DNA of 64,000 nucleotides from Rhizoclosmatium globosum (GCA_002104985.1 MCGO01000039.1:62001-126000), one strand, 5' to 3'. Counted from the first letter of the stretch, positions 49,401 through 62,009 are shown. A program made the numbers and translations. Notes: generated by a model from the letters alone, not told the origin.

Positions 49401-52400
49401 ATGACAAGAACGATAAGAGGCTAAGGACACAGACTCGTACTTCTAAGGGCCCACAGCGACCCGTTTCGCCGCCACCAGCACCGAAGGTTGTAAATAATCG
49501 AAAAGAAGTGATGAAGCAAGCTGATGCTTCGAATTTTGGTGCTTTTACCGTATTTCCGACCTCAAGCATCGTAGCTGCTGGAGCGAAACATCAAATTTCT
49601 GTTGAGTTTCATTCTGAAAGCCCAGGAAGCTTTGAAGAAATTGTAGCGATAGACATTTCTGATCGATCTCCTAATGATTACATGGATGTCATTGAATACC
49701 GCCTTGTCGCCGAGGATTGCATTCCTGGAATCAACACGACAGACTTCGTATCAATTTTTGAAGAGCAAACAGTTTGCAAGCGCTTGGAGCTGTTTAATAC
49801 TCAATCAAATGTATATGCGGAGGAAGACAGAGTGTTTTACTTTGGGGCCTTTCTTGCTGGACAACAAGCACAAGTTCGTTTCAAAATCTCAAATCCGTAC
49901 AAGGTTCCTTGTGACGTGGCAATTGTTACTAAGCCCCGATCGAGAACAAAATCTGATGGTGAGTTACAAGTGTAATTAACAGAATGTTAATTTTTTAACA
50001 GCGGCCGATTTTGCATTTGATGTTGAACCGAAAAAGCTCACGATTCCAAGCCATGAGTACCGATACGTTACAGCATCATTTCATCCAACTTCTATCCAAT
50101 CATATGCGGGAATTTTTGAAGCTACCGTTGATAATGTCGATATTTCAAAGTCAAAAACTCTTTCATTCGAGCTTCGTGGCGAAGGTACATTACCACGAGT
50201 AACAGTTGAAGCTCCCATGCTGAAAAACAAGAATGGACTACCTCTACTCAAGTTTAAAAAATTGCTTGTTGGTGCCTCTCAAGTATTGCCAATCGTTTTG
50301 AAGAACGAAGGAATCACCAATGCAAAAGTCAAGTTGGAATGGGTAAGGGAGTTGGAGGAGTTTGAATGTTCTGGAATCAACACATCGTATCATTCCTTAC
50401 GCCCTCAAGAATATAAATCTATTGACTTCAAATGCCGAGCCTTCGGAGTTCGAAAGTTCGAAACTGATGTGAAAATTAGAGTCATTGACAATAACTTTGA
50501 GGACACGATTGTTCAACTGTCTGGCGAAGGATATCTTGATGATCTGACATTTGAAGAGTTGCCAGCAGACGCGGAAAATGAGCTAGTCTTCAAAGATTGC
50601 TTCATAGGTGAAACTAAAACTTTGAACTTTACTTTGACGAACCATTCGAGTGATATGACGCGCGTAAATTGGATCTCAGAATCTGCAGAGTTCTTGTTTT
50701 CACCAACAGTTCTTCACATCAGACCTAGATCAAAGAAAGATGTGTCTGTATCCTATTGTGCAAAGCAGCCATCAGAACTAAGCCACATCAAAGCTCTGTG
50801 TAAAGCTTCCAAAATCAAGTACATTAATCCTTTGCTTGACATAGACTGGGATGACAAAGCCAAAGCTGTACGTTGGATGACCAACGAATCCAGTGCAATG
50901 ACACCTCGTAAAGTTGTCGAACAGTATCCAGAGCCTCAGCATGAAGTTCTTCCAGGCACTGCCCCTGAACGCTTTTTGCTGCTAAGTGCAAATGCTGACT
51001 ACTCTTCATATGAGTGTGATATATCTAATATCAAGTTCAAAAGTACGTTGATGTATCAGACAAGGATTTTCAAATTCAATCTCAAAAATCCTGGCAAAGT
51101 TGTTTTGAAGTACACGTTCGTGTTTTATTCGGACAACGGTCAGCAATTGGAACAGTCTTCCGATGAGTGTCCTTTCAGTATTGTTCCTAGTAATGGGATT
51201 GTAGAACCTGGGGATTCTGCGGTCCTCACAGTCAAATTCTCTCCATTGGAAGACGGAATTTTCACAAGCTTACTGACTGGCCATATTCATAATTTGGTTA
51301 AGGACTCGAAACCGATATCTGTGAAAGTCGCTGGCGCAAGTCTACGTCCGTTCTGCCATTTTGAGCTAGAAGACAGTGATTATATCACTGGCGAAAGAAG
51401 AAACCCTGAGACTAGTGCTAACAATGGTGTTCCCAGTAATCTTTCTCCCCAAACAAAAGTAATTGAGTTTGGCTCATGTGGTGTGAAAGTACGGAACACC
51501 AAACGATTCTACATCGTCAACCCAACAAGCTTTAATTACGAATTTGAATGGACAACTGATCTCAATATTGACCAAAAAGTCTTCCGCTGTGTAACTCCAC
51601 GTGGAACGGTGATGTCCAACAAGAAGTTTGAGATGATCTTTGAGTTCACTCCTGAAACCATTGACTTAAAGGTTTGAATACTAAGATTTCAATAGCTGCT
51701 AACGAGATTAACTTCTAGGAATCCTACTGGAAATTCGAAATATTGGAACACAATATTGTGATTCCGTTTTTGCTTGTCGGACAAGCTCTTGAACCGAACG
51801 TCTTCTTTGATAGAGTCAGTGTCAACTTCAGGTCTCTCTTGGTTGGTCGTCAAGTCAAAGAAGTAGTAAAGTTGATCAACAATGAGGCTATTCCGTTTGC
51901 TTTCAGCTTTAACGAGACATCATTCGAGCTAGGAAGTGACGGTTCTCCAGTTATGAAGTTTTCTCCAACATCAGGCACTATTGGGGGACATTCCGAAGTG
52001 CCCATAGAAATCATTTTTACGCCATCGGCTGAAAAAATCTTCAACTTCAACTTGCACTGCAATGTGAAAAAGAAGCCAACTCCTGTCTCAATCAACGTGA
52101 AAGGAGAAGGATATGAAATCCATGAAACTTTGCACAGCGAAATGAGCGATGGATCCATATTTGAACTGGCTGCTGGTTTGAACGCTGAAAACACCATTGA
52201 TTTCGGTCAAGTGCAAATCAACGAGAAAAGATTGAAACGTGTCACTCTTACAAACTCTGGAAAATTCAACTTGGACTTTTCCTGGAAGTTCTTGTCTAAA
52301 GTTGCCGGTGTCGTGAGTGTGGAACCAGAAATCGGCACAGTTCCAAAAGGAGAACGTGTTGTGTGTGAAATCGTCTTTATCCCAACTTCAAACCTTGTCC

Positions 52401-55210
52401 TCAAAAATGTGAAGGCGCTCTGCCAAATTGTGAATGGACGCGTCTATCCTCTTTCGATCGCAGGAGTCGGCTGCAAGCCTCTTTTGAAGTTCTCTGCAAG
52501 TTCTCACAACTTTGGAACCCAATTCATTTACAAGCCAGGAATGATAGCCTCATCCACAAAAGTTCGAATCACAAATCAAGATGTCAAAGAAATATCAATT
52601 GATGTTGCTTTGCGGGATGCGGGCATCTTTGATGTTAAAAAGGGAACTGGAACTCTCGCACCAGGCGAATCCACCGACCTCGAGGTGACGTTCTATCCAA
52701 AGGAGGCTAAAAACTACTCGGAAAACATTAAAATCGAGATCAATGGGCTATCAACTACATATTTTGCTGTAAATGGTACTGGAGCTGAATTCAAAGTTGA
52801 AGTTATTCAACCGGAAACTAAAAGCATCAATTTTGGAGCAATTCGAGTTGGTCATACTGTGATCAAGACTCTCAAACTTATCAACAAAAGCATAATTCCT
52901 GCGAAATTTAGCCTGGGGCCTCAAACGAGCCTGGAGTCCTTATCAAATCAAGGCGTTATCATCTCACAATTGGAAGAGCTAAATTTGAGGCCAAAAGGAG
53001 TTGCCACTGTAGAATTCAAATTCTCGCCCCAAAATAGAATACCTCCTTTCTCCGAAGAAATTAATCTAGAAGGTGCGGGAATCTCCAAACCACTCCTTTT
53101 AGTGTCTGGTGCATGTCAGGGGATTGAAGTTCGGCTTGAAAACGATACTCTTCCATTTGGTGCTATTGTTCAAAAGAGCTGCACAACAAGAAGAATTCAG
53201 CTTCAAAATACCGGAGACATAGGAGCCAAATTCCACTGGGATGCTTCGAAGTTTGCGCCCGATTTCTCTATTTCTCCACCCGTAAGTAGAATTTAACAAA
53301 GAGCCAACTCTTTTTAACGTGTATTTGCAGGAGGGTTATATTTCGCCTGGAATGGAAGTTCCGCTTGAAATCACATTCCACCCAGTTGAGTTGAATCAAG
53401 ATATTCGTTACGATTCTCTTGTTTGCTTGATTGAAGGATCTGGTCCATTGTATCTCACACTTACTGGTATGTGGTCAATATGCGTAATGGTTTAATTAAC
53501 ACTTTAAATGTAGGTCTCTGCATTCCTCAACCCTTACAGAACGACGTTATCAAATTTTCAACTCCTGTTCGCCAATCAGATGTTAAAAGTATCAAAATCG
53601 AAAATAAGACCTCGTCTCTCTGGCATATCCGCCCCGTTATCGAAAACGATAATTGGTCTGGACCCGAGCATATTGATATTGAACCCAACCAGACCAAACT
53701 ATATGACATTTCGTTTACACCACTTGAAATTACTGGTAACGGTGATGGAGGGCGTCATGAAGGATCTATATTCTTCCCTCTTCCAGACGGCAATGGTTTG
53801 CTCTATAAGTTGAATGGTGTAGCTGACAAGCCATTGTCAATCGCAACCATCACAAGAGAAGTTCCTTGCAAAACTGCATACACGGAAGTCCTAACTGTCA
53901 CAAATTGGTTGAAGAAACCTCAGCGTTTCAGAGTAACAACGGAGTTTGCGAAAACAGATCCTTCCACAATCCTAAAAGGCCTCGACTTCATCGACGTCCC
54001 TGGTCTTGTAACGCGAGAATATAAGATGAGCTATTATGCGTACAAGGAGGGAGTAATGAACGCAAAAGTCATCTTCAAGAATGAAACGACTCAGGAATAT
54101 CTGTTTTACAACCTTGTCATCAAATCAACACCACCTGGAGTTATTTCGACTATCGATATGACAACTGCAGTTCGTCAGACATGCGTTAAAGACGTTATAA
54201 TCTCAAATCCACTTCAAACGCCAGTGACTTTCAATGCATCTTGTAATCATCCTGATATCAATGTGCCTCACGTGCTCACAATTCAACCAAAGTAAGTTCT
54301 TATACAGTATTTGAAGTTTGACACTGAGATGTTTACGTAGATCTGATGCCGTTTGTACTATTGAGTTTTTGCCACTGCAACCGAAAGAAGTGACCACAAG
54401 ACTGTCAATCAGTAGCAGTGAACTTGGCGTGTACCAGTACGACATCAAGCTGCTGGCGACTGTGAGTGCGCCAGAACGAAGCCTGCACTTTAAAGTCGGG
54501 TTGGGTGGTACTCAAACGCAAACGTTGCGGTTTATGAGCTTTGCAAAGAACAAAACGGAGTATACTTGCCGTATTGATTCTCCTGACTTCAGTGTCGAAA
54601 AATCTGTCATGGCTCCGTCAGGTAGTAAAAACTTCCCTGTTTGTTTAATTGAGGAATTTTTAACATTGTTCATACAGCTTCTGTGGGAGGCGTTGAAGTT
54701 TGCGTTGATGTCACATATGAGCCTTCAAAGCTAGGTGATGTCCGTACGCAGCTCTTGATTTCATCGACGTCTGGAGGCGACTATGTTTGTCCATTATATG
54801 GACACTGTACTACACCAAGACCTCAGGGACCCATTACCATCAAAGTCGGAGCGACTGCTTCGGTTTCATTCAAAAACGTATTTACTACTCCAGCATCGTT
54901 CAGCTTCGTTGTCGTGAGTATAAGGACAATTTTGAAGTGCGAAACTCAAACTTATATTACAGGATAATCCTGCATTCTCTGTCAAAGCACAAGAGACGAT
55001 TCCACCAAAGAAAGTTATAGTTATGGCTATTACTGCTGTTGCAACTCCACCGAACGCAACACGTAAGTTCCCCAGTGTTTTGGTATAAAATTGGCTAATT
55101 CATGTATTGCAGCCTCAGCCGATTCCAAAGTGGCTAAAGTCGGAAAGTTGACTGTTATCCACAAGGGTACAAACATTAGCTGGGTGTACTACCTCAGAAC
55201 TCAAGCTTGA
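40468..55210 (+). CDS. HYDIN: HYDIN, axonemal central-pair protein
   Basis: Giant axonemal protein of the central-pair apparatus needed for flagellar bending. I place 20 exons: 40468-40716, 40784-41003, 41062-41264, 41320-41508, 41552-41671, 41719-41775, 41826-42026, 42070-42156, 42205-42396, 42447-42824, 42874-46671, 46718-49958, 50002-51671, 51719-53281, 53331-53466, 53514-54291, 54341-54621, 54678-54913, 54963-55062, 55113-55210. They sum to 13,797 nt (4,598 aa) with no frame break, against about 5,100 aa in human. Repeated ASH/MSP-type Ig modules run throughout (FGxxxxG ... ITNTS, EPxxGxIxPG). An adenylate-kinase-like P-loop (HGPPFAGKTTQAKK, about 46345-46390) marks the Hydin ADK domain, followed by a Lys/Glu linker (about 46950-47300). 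Small 5' exons flank three exons longer than 1.6 kb. Confidence 0.93.
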
Positions 55211-55292
55211 TCGCATTATTTTGTCGTTTTCTTCAATAATTTATTCTTTAGACGCTTTACTTTCAAATTTATCTTTATTCCTCATCATTGTT

Positions 55293-56980
55293 TTATTTAC
55301 GCTTCCTCAAAAGGTCGCCAGCTTCTCCATGAACTGCTTTTAAATTTCCGCTGCTTCTTGAAAGACTGCCAGTCATACGGCTCAAGCTCGCAGAACTCAA
55401 GCTGTCGACAAGACCTGATCCAGTCCTTGAAACTGCTGGAGAATCACCAGCGCGCTTTCCTTTTGGCTCCTTCTTACTAAAGAAGAAGCTCCAGAACGTG
55501 GTGATCATGTTTCCGAAACCAAGAACCAGGAACAAGATACCTACAGCAAAAATCTAGTGGTACCACTTAGAATACTACGATGGAATAAGGACAAACAAAG
55601 TCTCACATGCCACTCCTTGCCAATATCTCCGCCACTCTCAACCACTTGACGAAACAGTTCAAAACAGCGCCATGCATTCCACAGCTGCCAACTTTGACCA
55701 ACCACCAAGAAAGGAAGAAGAACATGTCCCCATAACCCTTTCCCATCCACTCCACCTGGAGCCCCAAAGACACCATCGCCAGCAACCAAATCCATTCTCT
55801 CTGCACGGTCCAAACTAACCAACACATAGAGCCGTTCTCGTTGGTACCGATACTGTAAGTACTGCACACCACCCAAGTACGCACAAAACAGCAAAAACTG
55901 GGTACGGAATTGCGGGTACGTGACGGAAAGAGATTGTGGGGTGATGAGAAGGACGCCTGTCATTCCGATGCACAGGTAGTGGTGCCAGAACCACCACGGC
56001 GTGATCCGGGACCCGTTCACGGAGAGAATGTGTTCGCGAAGTGTGAGGGTTGAGTAGTAGTAAAGAGAGGCGAAGAGGAAGAGAGAGTCTGCGATGGGGG
56101 AGTATGGGGATGACGGAGGTAGGAGTAAGGATATTGAAATCAGAGGAATCAGGAGGAGCGTGTAACGTAGTTTGAATGATTCGACTTGTTTTTTGTATTG
56201 AATTCTGTGTTGAAGTGGACGGAGGGTGAAGGGAGCCAACGAGCCAAGGGCAAGTTTGAGGATGAATCTATGTTGGAGACATGGTTGTTAAAGTGTGGCA
56301 ATGACTTCAAGAGAGATGAAGAAATTATGTACTTGGCGTTTCGGGGCAACAAAGAATCGATTCGCGACACTTTACGTTGGATTTGAGCAACAACATTCTC
56401 GAGATCATCTGCTTCCGTCCATCCAGAACCAGGTCCAGATAATTGAGCAATAGAGTCACCACGAGATCTCCTTCTTTGATGGAAAGATCCGATTGACGGG
56501 ATTGGAGTGACTTTGTTTCGCAGTACTGGTCCTTCATCGTCATCATCCGAATCGTCATCTTTTGGTTCTTGCACAAGAGGAGCATCTGAAGCAGCCGACT
56601 GAGCACGAAGGAGCTTCAGTTCAGCCTTTGATTTTGCGAGGAAGGCGGCAACGAGGGAACGGTGGGCCGCGAGTTCCTTTACGCAGGACTGTTCTTCGGC
56701 GTACACTTTTTGGGCGAGTGAATTGTATTCGGTTGCGCGTGTCTTTTTTTGGGTTTGGAATGGATTGGATTAGTTGATTGGTTGTTGGATTGGTTGGACG
56801 AGTGGGAAGAAAGGGACGCACCTCCAACTCTCGCAGCTTTGACAGCAGCGCCTCGCCGGTTTGAAGACAATTGAGTGGCGCACTTGTTGGTTCGTTGTCA
56901 GTGGTGGTAGTAGTGGTAGTGGTTGTTGTTGTTGGTGTGGTGGATGAAGTAGCAGTGGGCACTGGAGGCTGGCCCATCAT
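55293..56980 (-). CDS. TMEM120: TMEM120 family membrane protein
   Basis: Multi-pass ER/nuclear-envelope protein; animal TMEM120A/B fold like fatty-acid elongases and bind CoA. Four exons on the minus strand: 56980-56822, 56742-56333, 56267-55607, 55553-55293; total 496 aa against about 340 in animals. An N-terminal Thr run (PTTTTTTTTTTT) and a coiled coil (EALLSKLRELE ... SLAQKVYAEEQS) precede the TM block. Signatures: GSLAPFTLRPL, VNGSRITPWWFWHHYLCIGM, FRTQFLLFCAYLGGVQYLQY, GLWGHVLLPFLVVGQSWQLW, EWHIFAVGILFLVLGFGNMI. The C-terminal ~50 residues are Ser-rich and basic. It converges with HYDIN; the 3' ends are 83 bp apart. Confidence 0.88.
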
Positions 56981-57184
56981 TTGTTTGAATGGTACTGTCG
57001 TTGGGATTTTGTCTTATCGCAATGAAGCAAGGGCTTTGACAGGAGGCGGATTGGTGACAGATTGGGAGTGAAGCTTGGCCTCTTTCTCTGAATTTTTTTG
57101 AAAGGTTCCTTTATAATACAATAGAGATAGAAAAGAACAGAGAGATGCAGCATAGAGAGTAGAGATAGCATTCCTTTGTAATGT

Positions 57185-57675
57185 TCACTGAGCCGAAAAA
57201 GCGGCATTCGCGGATGTGTTCGCGGATGAGATTTGAGCAGTTTTGAAGCTGCGCGGGCGAGACTGAAAACTCAGCGACAAGGGCGGATGCAGCACGGCGT
57301 CCTGGAAGCTGCGCAATGACAGCGTTGTTGTTGTTGTTGACTGGCTCGATTCGGAGGCGGAAAGCGACGGTGGCTGTGGTTGTAGTTGTGGTGGTGCAAG
57401 AAGTGGCAGTGGCAGGGGAGCGCTCTTTGTCTTCAGCCACCGATTCGAGCCACTCGAACCCCAACTTGGACTCACTCGCAGTCCTTCAAGAGACCCGGAC
57501 GGAAGCGGAAATGGCGTGAGTAGGAAGTCCGAACGCAGACACGCCGATGAGCAGTACAGGCCGCCGTGCTACCCCAATTATTAATAATTCAATCGAGAGT
57601 ACCCAATATCAATAGAGTAAAACTTACATCAAGCTTGCGCTCACACACAAGACACCACTGCATCAAATAGTCCAT
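57185..57675 (-). CDS. Ecl1-like Cys-cluster protein
   Basis: About 143 aa, exons 57675-57628 (48 nt) and 57568-57185, intron 57569-57627. The start gives MDYLMQWCLVCERKLD and the second exon opens HGGLYCSSACLRSDF, so the CxxC ... YCSxxC cluster typical of fungal Ecl1-type lifespan/stress proteins and other small zinc-binding proteins is split by the intron. The remainder is Pro/Ser/Gln-rich and disordered (LPLPLLAPPQLQPQPP). A different frame is also open across exon 2 (57464-57111), but it lacks an initiator and does not join exon 1. Nucleus/cytosol is likely from the family; function here is inferred from the Cys motif only. Confidence 0.6.
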
Positions 57676-57982
57676 TGTGTTCAACGTTGTGGCTTCAGCA
57701 ATACAGGTTATCCAGTTCCAGTCTTGGGCTCCTTCCCCGTCCTTCACTTCCAATATAAGCAAACACTCAATAGTCGTCAACCTGAATTGGAGACGAGACG
57801 CTGCTGTGGCTGGCTGACACTTAGAACTCTGGTCCTTTCTCTCACTTTTTTTTGGGCACGGAGCAAAGCAGCGGCAAGTGTCAAGTGACAGTGATTGCTG
57901 AAGGGAGAGGATGCTTGGATCCCCAATTCTCGAACTCAACTCAAAAAATGTTATAGCATCCACAAGTCATCTCATCTGCATA

Positions 57983-59126
57983 ATGCCTCCTTATTCTCGC
58001 CTATCTCTAGAGGTGTTTTGCCGCATAGCATACTTCTCGCCAGCTTCCTCCCTCCTACCCCTCGCACACGCATTCAGCTTCTATTCCTTCTCCAGCAAAT
58101 TATGCGCAACTGGAAAGTCTCTCCCGAATAATCCATCAATCAACCAACTGTTTCCTGTATTTCACTTTCCCTGCTCCGATGAAGATTTAGACATCCAAGG
58201 ACCACTGCATCTCTCAAACGAAGCTAAAAAATGTCTTCGCAAGTGGTTGAGTCTCTTGAGTATGTGTGGAGGTTCTGTGTCTTTCACAGTTTGGGGGTTA
58301 GACTACTTGGTTGACAGTGTCAAACCAATGATTGAAGGACTCGAATTGGCAGCTTATGTGCAGCTGGTGCATTCACATCAAGATACGGATACTGATGAGA
58401 TATGGGCTCTTGGAGAGCTTTCGTCATGGAACATTGAGATTCGCGTATTGACGGTTGATGCTGGCTTCAGTGAAGTGTTTGCGCTTCAGAACATTCGTGC
58501 TAGAAAGCTCTTGCTGCTGGATCGGATCCCAGACGGACTATTTGATGTAGTTAACACCGTCCTCCTCCCGCCACTATGGACAGGACTCGTTGAATTGCAA
58601 AGTGAATATATGAGTGACGAAGTCGTAAAGGCGATTAATGTAAGTGTGAATTTGCGGGTACTGACTGTGTCTAACTTGGATTCCGTTGAGGGTGAGTTTC
58701 TTTTATTGATTCATCACTGTTCTCACATTGACATTGTTTATAGACCTGCAGTCACTGGTCTCGTCTGTTCTTGACTCTGATACGATTCAAAACTTCACGA
58801 TGCAATTTCCAATGGTTTCCACGGATGAACTGTTGTCAAAGGATTCCCGACATTGGAGAACCACATCTGTATTTGAAGGAATACTGCAATGCTTGACCGA
58901 TGTAAAACTCACTCTTGGAGATGCTTTTATCGATTCACGGAAAACAAGTGTACAAGCTTTGTTTGATTTGATAGAAAACACGGCTCAAAAGTGGAATATA
59001 CCGAGACAGGTTACGGTTTTGGATTTTTCGCAGGGATTGTTCATGATGTGGGAGATTCGAAGGATAGCTTGGTACTCGTATGATAGAGTACTTGAAATAT
59101 TGTTTTCGTCAATTTATTTAAGTTAA
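57983..59126 (+). CDS. F-box-like protein of unknown target
   Basis: About 363 aa, exons 57983-58691 and 58744-59126 (52-bp intron, GTGAGT ... TATAG). The N-terminus MPPYSRLSLEVFCRIAYFSP followed by SSLLPLAHAFSFYSFSS resembles an F-box (LPxEVLxxIxxF ... LxxLxxV), here with SLEVFCRIAYF. The rest alternates short strands and helices (LSSWNIEIRVLTVDAGF, ARKLLLLDRIPDGLFD) like the irregular leucine-rich region of fungal F-box proteins. No clear repeat consensus. It is divergent from the Ecl1-like gene, 307 bp between starts. Confidence 0.5.
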
Positions 59127-59172
59127 ACTAAGAGAAAGGAAGAAGAGAAGAAAAGAGGAAGAAAAAGAAGAG

Positions 59173-59556
59173 ATGTCCTTCACTCGAGCTGCTGGCCGAA
59201 CAGCTTCACGAATGGCTTCTGCCACTTCATCAGCATCAGCGTCAAAGTCTTCAACTTCGTTTCGATCATTTGCTTCTGCAGGGCCTAGATTCGCATCGTT
59301 TGCAACTGGAAGTGAAAGCTCCACCGGTTTTGGCTTCTCCTCATCATCATCCGCACGGACATACAGTACAGCTCCTTCATCACAGTTGTTTGGATCTGGA
59401 AAGGGCTCATTATTGGTGAGTTTGTTAGAAATGAGTACGTTCAGATCTGACATCCATGCACAGACCAACACACCAGCTGCCCTGGCTTCTTCTAGATTCA
59501 CATTAGAAGCTCTGCATCAATTGTGCTTTGTCAGCTTGGAGGACGATGATTTGTGA
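59173..59556 (+). CDS. small Ser/Ala-rich protein with presequence-like N-terminus
   Basis: 127 aa from ATG 59173 (MSFTRAAGRTASRMASATSS). The first ~65 residues are rich in Ser, Ala, Arg and Phe with few acids (RFASFATGSE, SSARTYSTAP), as in mitochondrial presequences. The C-terminal part (PAALASSRFTLEALHQLCFV) is ordered. Bases 59416-59463 have the look of a 48-nt intron (GTGAGT ... GCACAG) whose removal keeps frame and would give 111 aa; both forms are open. Family not recognised. Confidence 0.45.
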   Translation: MSFTRAAGRTASRMASATSSASASKSSTSFRSFASAGPRFASFATGSESSTGFGFSSSSSARTYSTAPSSQLFGSGKGSLLVSLLEMSTFRSDIHAQTNTPAALASSRFTLEALHQLCFVSLEDDDL

Positions 59557-59736
59557 GCCGATCAAAGTAAAACTTGGATCAACAAACAATGAAGGATTGG
59601 ACTCACCTGATGATAAAGCGGAGAAATGAAATGAGATTCATATGCAATCAACGTATTCGAATAAACATTTATGTATTTGGGTACTAGTAAAAGAATACGA
59701 CAATCTCAAAAGAACTCCCAAAAAGAGCAAACAATT

Positions 59737-60017
59737 ATGCAGTTGGGACCAAAGCTCGCCGCCATTGCCAAACCACGACCTGCTTCGCCATCAGTTTACT
59801 TGAAAGGTCTGGCTATCGGAGTAGCTTCAGGATTTGGTCTCGAAACTCTTTTGATCAAATCTGGTTACTGTGAGTTCATCGCTTGTCGTCGTTCTTTGTG
59901 TCTCCCTGACAATCGGATGCAGATAACATTATCCTCAAGTCTGAAGCAAAGCAGCTGCTGAAAGCGCAGGCTCAGGAGAAACGGGAAACCGAAGCAACAG
60001 CAACATCAACACAATAA
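59737..60017 (+). CDS. small single-pass membrane protein, probably mitochondrial
   Basis: 75 aa from exons 59737-59869 and 59923-60017 (53-bp intron, GTGAGT ... TGCAG). MQLGPKLAAIAKPRPASPS is a short basic leader, YLKGLAIGVASGFGLETLLI one membrane helix with Gly-x-Gly packing residues, and SEAKQLLKAQAQEKRETE a charged helix. Size and layout fit the small accessory subunits of respiratory complexes or ATP synthase, but I cannot name one. ATG 59737 is chosen because the upstream in-frame extension lacks protein character. It converges with the glycosyltransferase-like gene 62 bp away. Confidence 0.6.
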
Positions 60018-60079
60018 TAATCACATCATATTCATCGCCAACATCGCCAATAAAGCACAGAGAGCAACAGTTCTCTTGT

Positions 60080-62009
60080 CTACAAATAGTCTCTGAAACA
60101 GTCTCCATGAGGGAACGATTCCACAGCAGTTGCATTGACTGTCGCGATATATGTGCTGAATTCACTCAAGAAACCCGACATCACCATCTCATCAGTAGTG
60201 TGAAGTGCCGAGTATTTGCCGCGTTCTTGAGTATCCCACACAAACTGCAGTAGCTTCTCATTCACCCTACGTCTCATTAGAAACCCGCCCGTGCATTCAC
60301 TCTCAAACATGATAACGTCTCTCTTGCCACTGATTTGAAAGTACTGTCCAATAGATATATGCAAAGGCACATCAGTGTCTGTAATCCGAGTCTTTTCTGG
60401 AATATACCACACCCAGTCGTATTGGTATTCCGTCAGCATCCGTGCAGTTTTTGCTAACGCTTCCAGAAACGTTTCCGGCGCATTCGCTTGAGGACTCAGT
60501 TTGCTTTCCATCGACAACCGAATTTGAGGTACACCTTCATACACAAAGTGATCTGCCTGTCCATACATTCCTGCAAGTTCATCTCTCATTCGTAGGAATT
60601 CTTCACTTGTTCGACTTGAGCTCAAGATGGCGACTGAATCCCACATGATACCCGAGTCTCTCATCGCAATCCATCGGACAAACTGAAACGGAACGAAGGG
60701 TACCACCGGAACCATACAATTCTGAGCATCTGTGTTCATGTGCATATCTACCGTTGAATTCCCTGAGCTCAACCGATACAACTCGATTTGCCGAGTTCTA
60801 AGTCCGTACATTGCCATCGACCACATTCCAAACACTTCCAAACAACTGGCATTCGCGTACCGCTCTTGCAACCCCTGTACCGTAAATCCAACCAGCCCTT
60901 CTTCATTTAAAGTGCCGTTCTTCAAGAGACTTTCAAAGTAGCCCGTCCCATTCCCTACACTCAGCCCGCCAGGTAACTCAACAAATCTCCCCGGTCCGCT
61001 TGGATCTTCAACAAAGTACTTCCCAATCACGCCTTGCTCGCTATTCAAAGCGTACGGTTCCACGTTCGTGACAACCGTCTCATCCCTTTCCACTTTGCTT
61101 CCATCCTCTTGATCCTCAAGAACCTTGACAATTCTCTCAGTTCTATCGCCGACGCGTCCAGCTCGGTCAATAAGCATACCATAGTGAAACAAACTAGGCT
61201 CAAACAGCATCACGTTCATTTCAACGGGACCAAACAAATCCGTGTTATTGCGAGACTCTCGAACTGCGCCGAAAACGTATTTGCCGGGGTTTGCACGCTT
61301 TCGTGCGTTGTAGAGGTCCCAGATTGCAGATACGGCTTGTGACGGGTCAAACTTTTGACGGTGGATGTCTGTAAAATACAAGGAAGGGTGTATGTATAAC
61401 ACCGCGTCAAAAACGTGTTCTAGCCGCCACAGTTGGAGAATTGTGTATCCTGATTCGAGTGTTACAGGAATAGGACCTGCTGACTTTGAAGGAGACCATG
61501 GTGTTCGAAACTGAATGAGCGGGACTGTAAGAGTCCGTGCACCAAGAAGGTGGAGGATTGATTTTAAACGTGGTGGAGTTTTTGTGTGTAAAAGTACGAT
61601 AAACTCGTGGGCTGCAGTGCTGTTTGTGGTGGAAGTGAACAAGTGGGTTTGTAGAAGCGTGGAAAGACTCTGTGTATCAAGCTCACGAGGCAGTTGAGGA
61701 TTTCTGGGGTAAGGATATAGAAGAGAAGTGAAAACAGCTCGTGATTTGAGAGGATGAGTGTCAATAGGCGGAAAGAAAACAAATTCTTTTGGCTTTGGTT
61801 GGTTAAGCTTAGTTATGCTAATTCAAGCGCGAGAATCAAGGTAAACATACTATGGCTTGCATTATTCGGTCAGTTTCTATTTGGAGGGAAGGGCGCTTGC
61901 GCGTGTATTGACGAGAGCGAAAGAATTTGACGAATGCACCAAAACATAAGAGAGCGACGAAGAGAACTACTATTAAGCGTTTGTGTATAGGCCGTTTGTT
62001 GCTGGTCAT
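60080..62009 (-). CDS. type II membrane glycosyltransferase-like protein (GT8-like)
   Basis: About 623 aa, exons 62009-61851 and 61792-60080, intron 61793-61850. ATG 62009 gives MTSNKRPIHKRLIVVLFVAL, a basic tail plus signal anchor, so the bulk lies in the Golgi/ER lumen. The first catalytic-like region has GT8 traits: ILQLWRLEHVFDAVLYIHPS where glycogenin-type enzymes have a strand ending in DxD, then ARKRANPGKYVFGAVRES and VEMNVMLFEPSLFHYGMLID. The DxD metal site itself reads IHPS. The second half (WYIPEKTRITDTDVPLH, IMFESECTGGFLMRRR) looks like a further domain with an ECTGGF motif. Several N-glycosylation sites fit a luminal location. Substrate unknown. Confidence 0.6.

Noticed and set aside
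57111..57464. 117-codon minus-strand ORF with a regular C-terminal half
   Set aside because: No ATG and no exon joins it in frame; the overlapping frame 57568-57185 joins a Cys-motif exon cleanly. Kept only as an alternative.
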